A stretch of 64,000 bases of DNA from Rhizobium mongolense subsp. loessense (GTDB lineage Bacteria; Pseudomonadota; Alphaproteobacteria; Rhizobiales; Rhizobiaceae), in assembly GCF_900099775.1 (NCBI RefSeq), contig NZ_FMTM01000006.1, positions 1 to 64,000 on the forward strand, given 5' to 3'. Shown in pieces: positions 61,579 to 64,000 of this stretch; positions within the stretch are counted from its first letter, which is position 1; every line of letters starts with the position of its first letter. The notes under the pieces were generated by a model that worked only from the letters and a program-made list of their open reading frames with translations, searched no databases and had not been told where the DNA came from. The translations under genes and the position numbers were made by a program.

Positions 61579-62400
61579 TTAGCGTAGCTTGGGGCGCAGG
61601 GCAACGATCGCGGCCGCCGTCTCTTCGATGGAGCGACGGGTCACATCGATCAACGGCCAATTGTGCCGCGCACAGAGCGAACGGGCATATTTCAGTTCTT
61701 CGGAGATCGCGGCTCGATCCGTATATAGGCCTCGATCGAAGCCGGGCGTCGCACCCAGCACCCGGTTCTCACGCACTTGCGATATGCGATCCGTCGTTGC
61801 GATGAGGCATACGATCAACGGCCTCGTCGCAGTGAAAAGCGCTTCCGGCAAAGGCACATCATGGACGATCGGAATATTCGCTGTCTTGATGCCGCGATTG
61901 GCGAGATAGATGCTCGTCGGCGTTTTGGACGTACGGCTGATACCGATGATGACGACGTCGGCGTCGTTGTAGTCCTCGGGCATTTGCCCGTCGTCGTGAT
62001 CCATGGTGAAGTTGAGAGCCTCGATGCGCGCGAAATAGCCGGCATTCATGACATGTTGAGCGCCGACACGCCGCCGCAGCGGAGCCCCGAGATAAAGCTG
62101 GAAAGCGGCCATCACTGGCTCAAGCACATTCACTGAGGCGACGCCCATCTCGACGCACCTCTCATCAATCAGCGCAGCGAGTTCCCGGTCGACGACCGTG
62201 TAAAGAACAATGCCTGGCTCGTTGTCGATCGCATCGAGAACCGCAAGCAGCTGCTTGCGGTTGCGGATCAACGGATAGACGTGTTCGACCGCTTGGGCAG
62301 ATTTGAACTGGGCGGAAGCAGCGCGGCCGGCTGAGATCAGAGTCTCACCGGTCGAGTCAGAAATCAGATGCAGATGGAAGAAGTTCGTGCGGTTCTCCAC
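61579..62400 (-). CDS. ppsR: Pyruvate, phosphate dikinase / PEP synthase regulatory protein
   Basis: A 273-residue DUF299 protein, a bifunctional ADP-dependent kinase/Pi-dependent phosphorylase that toggles pyruvate,phosphate dikinase or PEP synthase. LISDSTGETLISAGRA and the P-loop GISRTSKTPTSIYLANRG are diagnostic. The start is a GTG at 62400. In Caulobacter and Sinorhizobium the gene in this place (RP001/Y02793) flanks the chromosomal origin opposite hemE. Confidence 0.96.
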   Translation of the reverse strand: MENRTNFFHLHLISDSTGETLISAGRAASAQFKSAQAVEHVYPLIRNRKQLLAVLDAIDNEPGIVLYTVVDRELAALIDERCVEMGVASVNVLEPVMAAFQLYLGAPLRRRVGAQHVMNAGYFARIEALNFTMDHDDGQMPEDYNDADVVIIGISRTSKTPTSIYLANRGIKTANIPIVHDVPLPEALFTATRPLIVCLIATTDRISQVRENRVLGATPGFDRGLYTDRAAISEELKYARSLCARHNWPLIDVTRRSIEETAAAIVALRPKLR

Positions 62401-62485
62401 GCTATTTTCTGCTGCCTGTTGAAAAGACTGGATAGGAAAGAGCTAAGGGACCGGCATGGCCTGAGGCAAGGGAAAACATGACCCC

Positions 62486-62494
62486 TTATCCACA
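62486..62494 (+). promoter_or_regulatory. Perfect DnaA box
   Basis: TTATCCACA, identical to the classical consensus, in the ppsR/hemE intergenic region. Confidence 0.8.
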
Positions 62495-62767
62495 TTTCGG
62501 ATCTTCTGGAGGGTACTGCAGTGCGGCCTGTGGATTTGTGGTCCGCGCTCGAGAGCTCATTTGGAATACACAAGATATCCACAGAAAGAAGCGCCTCAGC
62601 CTTCAACACAAGTTTCTGGAATCACTTTTAGATTCGAGCTTCTCCATAAAACTACGATGAAAGGCTTTCGTTGTCGTCCCGATATCGTAGACGCGCGTGA
62701 CATTTGGCATCACCAGTGGATGGATTTTAATCCTTGATAGACACCGACTCTAAGAAATAGAAACCTT

Positions 62768-62782
62768 TTAAAATATCTTTAG
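62768..62782 (+). promoter_or_regulatory. CtrA-like site before hemE
   Basis: TTAA-N7-TTAG, one mismatch from TTAA-N7-TTAA, 22 bp before the hemE start in the AT-rich stretch. In Caulobacter CtrA binds the origin and represses both replication and the strong hemE promoter. Confidence 0.5.
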
Positions 62783-62803
62783 ATTTTTATAGGGACGAAG
62801 CGC

Positions 62804-63838
62804 TTGAGCGAAACACGCCGGAAAATCATGAGAGTTCTTGACGGCGAGACTCTCTCCCCTCCGCCGGTCTGGCTTATGAGACAGGCAGGTCGCTATCTGC
62901 CCGAATACAGGCAAACGCGTGCAAAGGCGGGAAGCTTCCTCGATCTTTGCTATTCACCGGAACACGCTGTCGAAGTGACGCTGCAACCCATCCGCCGCTA
63001 CGGCTTCGACGCGGCGATCTTATTCTCTGACATTCTCGTCATTCCCGATGCCATGAAGCGCAATGTGCGTTTTACGGAAGGCCATGGTCCAGAGATGGAC
63101 CCGATCGACGAGGCTGGAATTTCACGTCTGGATGCGGGGGGAGCTATCGACTATCTGAAGCCAGTGTTTGAGACAGTGCGGCGGTTGCGCGCAGAGCTCC
63201 CTGAAGAAACAACGCTTCTCGGCTTTTGTGGCGCCCCCTGGACGGTGGCAACATACATGATTGCGGGCCACGGCACATCTGACCAAGCGCCTGCGAGGCT
63301 TTTCGCCTACCAGTATCCAAAAGCGTTTGAACGGCTGTTGATGCTGCTTGCGGATATCTCAGCCGAATATCTGGTCACGCAAATAGATGCCGGCGCTGAT
63401 GCCGTGCAGATTTTCGATTCTTGGGCCGGTGTTCTTGGGGAAAAGGAATTCGAGGCTTTTGCCGTCAAGCCAGTTGCTCGGATGATTGCCGCTATCAAGG
63501 CACGGCGTCCGAATGCGCGGGTCATCTCGTTTGCCAAGGGTGCGGGCTATCTTTTAAAGACCTACAGGCAGAAGACCGGTGCTGACGCAATTGGCCTTGA
63601 TTGGTCGGTGCCGCTTGAGTTTGCTGCTGAACTTCAAAAGGGGGGAGCGGTTCAAGGTAATCTTGATCCGATGCGGGTCGTTGCCGGCGGGCGGGCGCTT
63701 GAGGAGGGCATCGACGAAATCTTGGCGCATCTCGGTGGTGGGCCGCTGATCTTCAACCTCGGTCATGGAATCACGCCGCAGGCCGATCCGGAAAATGTTC
63801 GCCTGCTGGTCGAGCGCGTTCGCCGCGGTGGGAATTGA
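62804..63838 (+). CDS. hemE: Uroporphyrinogen decarboxylase
   Basis: A 344-residue decarboxylase of heme synthesis. PPVWLMRQAGRYLPEYR is the N-terminal signature, with active-site Arg and Asp residues in it and in AAILFSDILVIPDAM. GFCGAPWTVATYMI and the final FNLGHGITPQADPENV are also typical. The start is a TTG with AGGGA 7 nt before; the next ATG at 62828 would truncate conserved sequence. Confidence 0.97.
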   Translation: MSETRRKIMRVLDGETLSPPPVWLMRQAGRYLPEYRQTRAKAGSFLDLCYSPEHAVEVTLQPIRRYGFDAAILFSDILVIPDAMKRNVRFTEGHGPEMDPIDEAGISRLDAGGAIDYLKPVFETVRRLRAELPEETTLLGFCGAPWTVATYMIAGHGTSDQAPARLFAYQYPKAFERLLMLLADISAEYLVTQIDAGADAVQIFDSWAGVLGEKEFEAFAVKPVARMIAAIKARRPNARVISFAKGAGYLLKTYRQKTGADAIGLDWSVPLEFAAELQKGGAVQGNLDPMRVVAGGRALEEGIDEILAHLGGGPLIFNLGHGITPQADPENVRLLVERVRRGGN

Positions 63839-63840
63839 GA

Positions 63841-64000
63841 ATGATGGAAAGGCAGACGGATCGGCGATCCGGTAGCTACGCGCGGCGACGAGCGCATTTT
63901 GCCCTCGCCCTCTTTCTGCTGCTTGCTGTCGGGCTGTTCGTATGGAACCCTGACGACCTCTACCTTTGGATCAAGGCGCTGCATATCATCGCGGTGATCT
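63841..64000 (+). CDS. hemJ: Protoporphyrinogen oxidase HemJ-like membrane protein (partial)
   Basis: The first 53 codons of a gene that runs off the window. A basic N-terminus is followed by a hydrophobic helix (HFALALFLLLAVGLFVW), then LYLWIKALHIIAVI, which matches the first conserved helix of HemJ, where the His in KALHII is a heme ligand candidate. It begins 3 bp after hemE, fitting heme synthesis. Start may be 63841 or 63844. The identification rests on a short stretch. Confidence 0.72.
   Translation, partial: MMERQTDRRSGSYARRRAHFALALFLLLAVGLFVWNPDDLYLWIKALHIIAVI

Larger units (their letters stand above)
62401..62803. other. Candidate chromosomal replication origin (oriC) between ppsR and hemE
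   Basis: This 403-bp gene-free region has a perfect DnaA box TTATCCACA at 62486-62494, a one-mismatch box ATATCCACA at 62575-62583, and a reverse-strand box with the ATCCACA core at 62529-62537. Three GANTC methylation sites lie at 62619, 62631 and 62746. An AT-rich stretch at about 62750-62792, a candidate unwinding element, overlaps a CtrA-like site. The same gene pair flanks the mapped origins of Caulobacter and Sinorhizobium. No coding frame is credible. Confidence 0.8.

Noticed and set aside
1..64000. tRNA, rRNA, CRISPR, prophage or IS elements
   Set aside because: No cloverleaf, repeat-spacer array, integrase, transposase or phage structural gene was seen on either strand.

Overview
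The window is a GC-rich, gene-dense piece of a rhizobial chromosome (Alphaproteobacteria, Hyphomicrobiales; Rhizobium-like gene content). The genus call rests on gene content and order: actS-actR, pckA next to chvI-chvG-hprK-EIIA-HPr-ahcY-divL, trpF-trpB-trpA-accD-folC, and ppsR-maf-aroE-coaE-dnaQ facing hemE. I found no phage, insertion sequence, CRISPR array, tRNA or rRNA. Almost everything is chromosomal housekeeping. The one clear accessory insert is a TetR/MFS efflux pair.

Layout. 0.3-7 kb: an ornithine cyclodeaminase-like gene, hrpB, the redox two-component pair actS-actR, mmcB and a lipoprotein L,D-transpeptidase. 7-14.5 kb, mostly minus strand: malate synthase G, a cytochrome P450 with a DUF1402 exported protein, and hslV-GNAT-hslU. 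14.5-19.2 kb, plus strand: hisB-DUF2628-hisH-hisA-hisF-hisE-coaA. 19.2-21.9 kb, minus: alkB, arfB, pckA. 22.3-39.9 kb, plus: chvI-chvG-hprK-EIIA-HPr, ahcY, divL, a tsaE-amgK fusion with murU, addB-addA and trxA. 40-42.4 kb: the divergent tetR/MFS cassette. 42.4-50.3 kb, minus: folC, accD, trpA, trpB, trpF, a YgjP-like metallopeptidase, DUF2852 and phaZ. 50.5-57.5 kb: an FAH-family hydrolase, a nitroreductase, gyrB, and the coupled set timA-mltA-smr-xre. 57.7-62.4 kb: fxsA and secB, then dnaQ-coaE-aroE-maf-ppsR on the minus strand. 62.4-64 kb: the ppsR/hemE intergenic region, which is the likely chromosomal replication origin, then hemE and the start of hemJ.

How it fits together. ChvI-ChvG, HPr kinase, EIIA(Man) and HPr form a regulatory relay with no sugar permease in sight, placed beside the gluconeogenic gene pckA. 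DivL, with Tyr in place of the phospho-accepting His, and the CtrA-like and GANTC sites in the ppsR/hemE region point to alphaproteobacterial cell-cycle control near the origin. AmgK and MurU form a peptidoglycan-sugar recycling branch, with AmgK fused to the tRNA-modification ATPase TsaE.

Main observations for follow-up: (1) oriC-like signals at 62401-62803; (2) a divergent, in-frame-shortened copy of the folC 3' end at 39940-39985 on the far side of the tetR/MFS cassette, showing where it was inserted; (3) DivL Tyr-for-His; (4) the TsaE-AmgK fusion; (5) a perfect 20-bp palindrome upstream of ahcY; (6) AccD lacking three of four zinc-finger cysteines.
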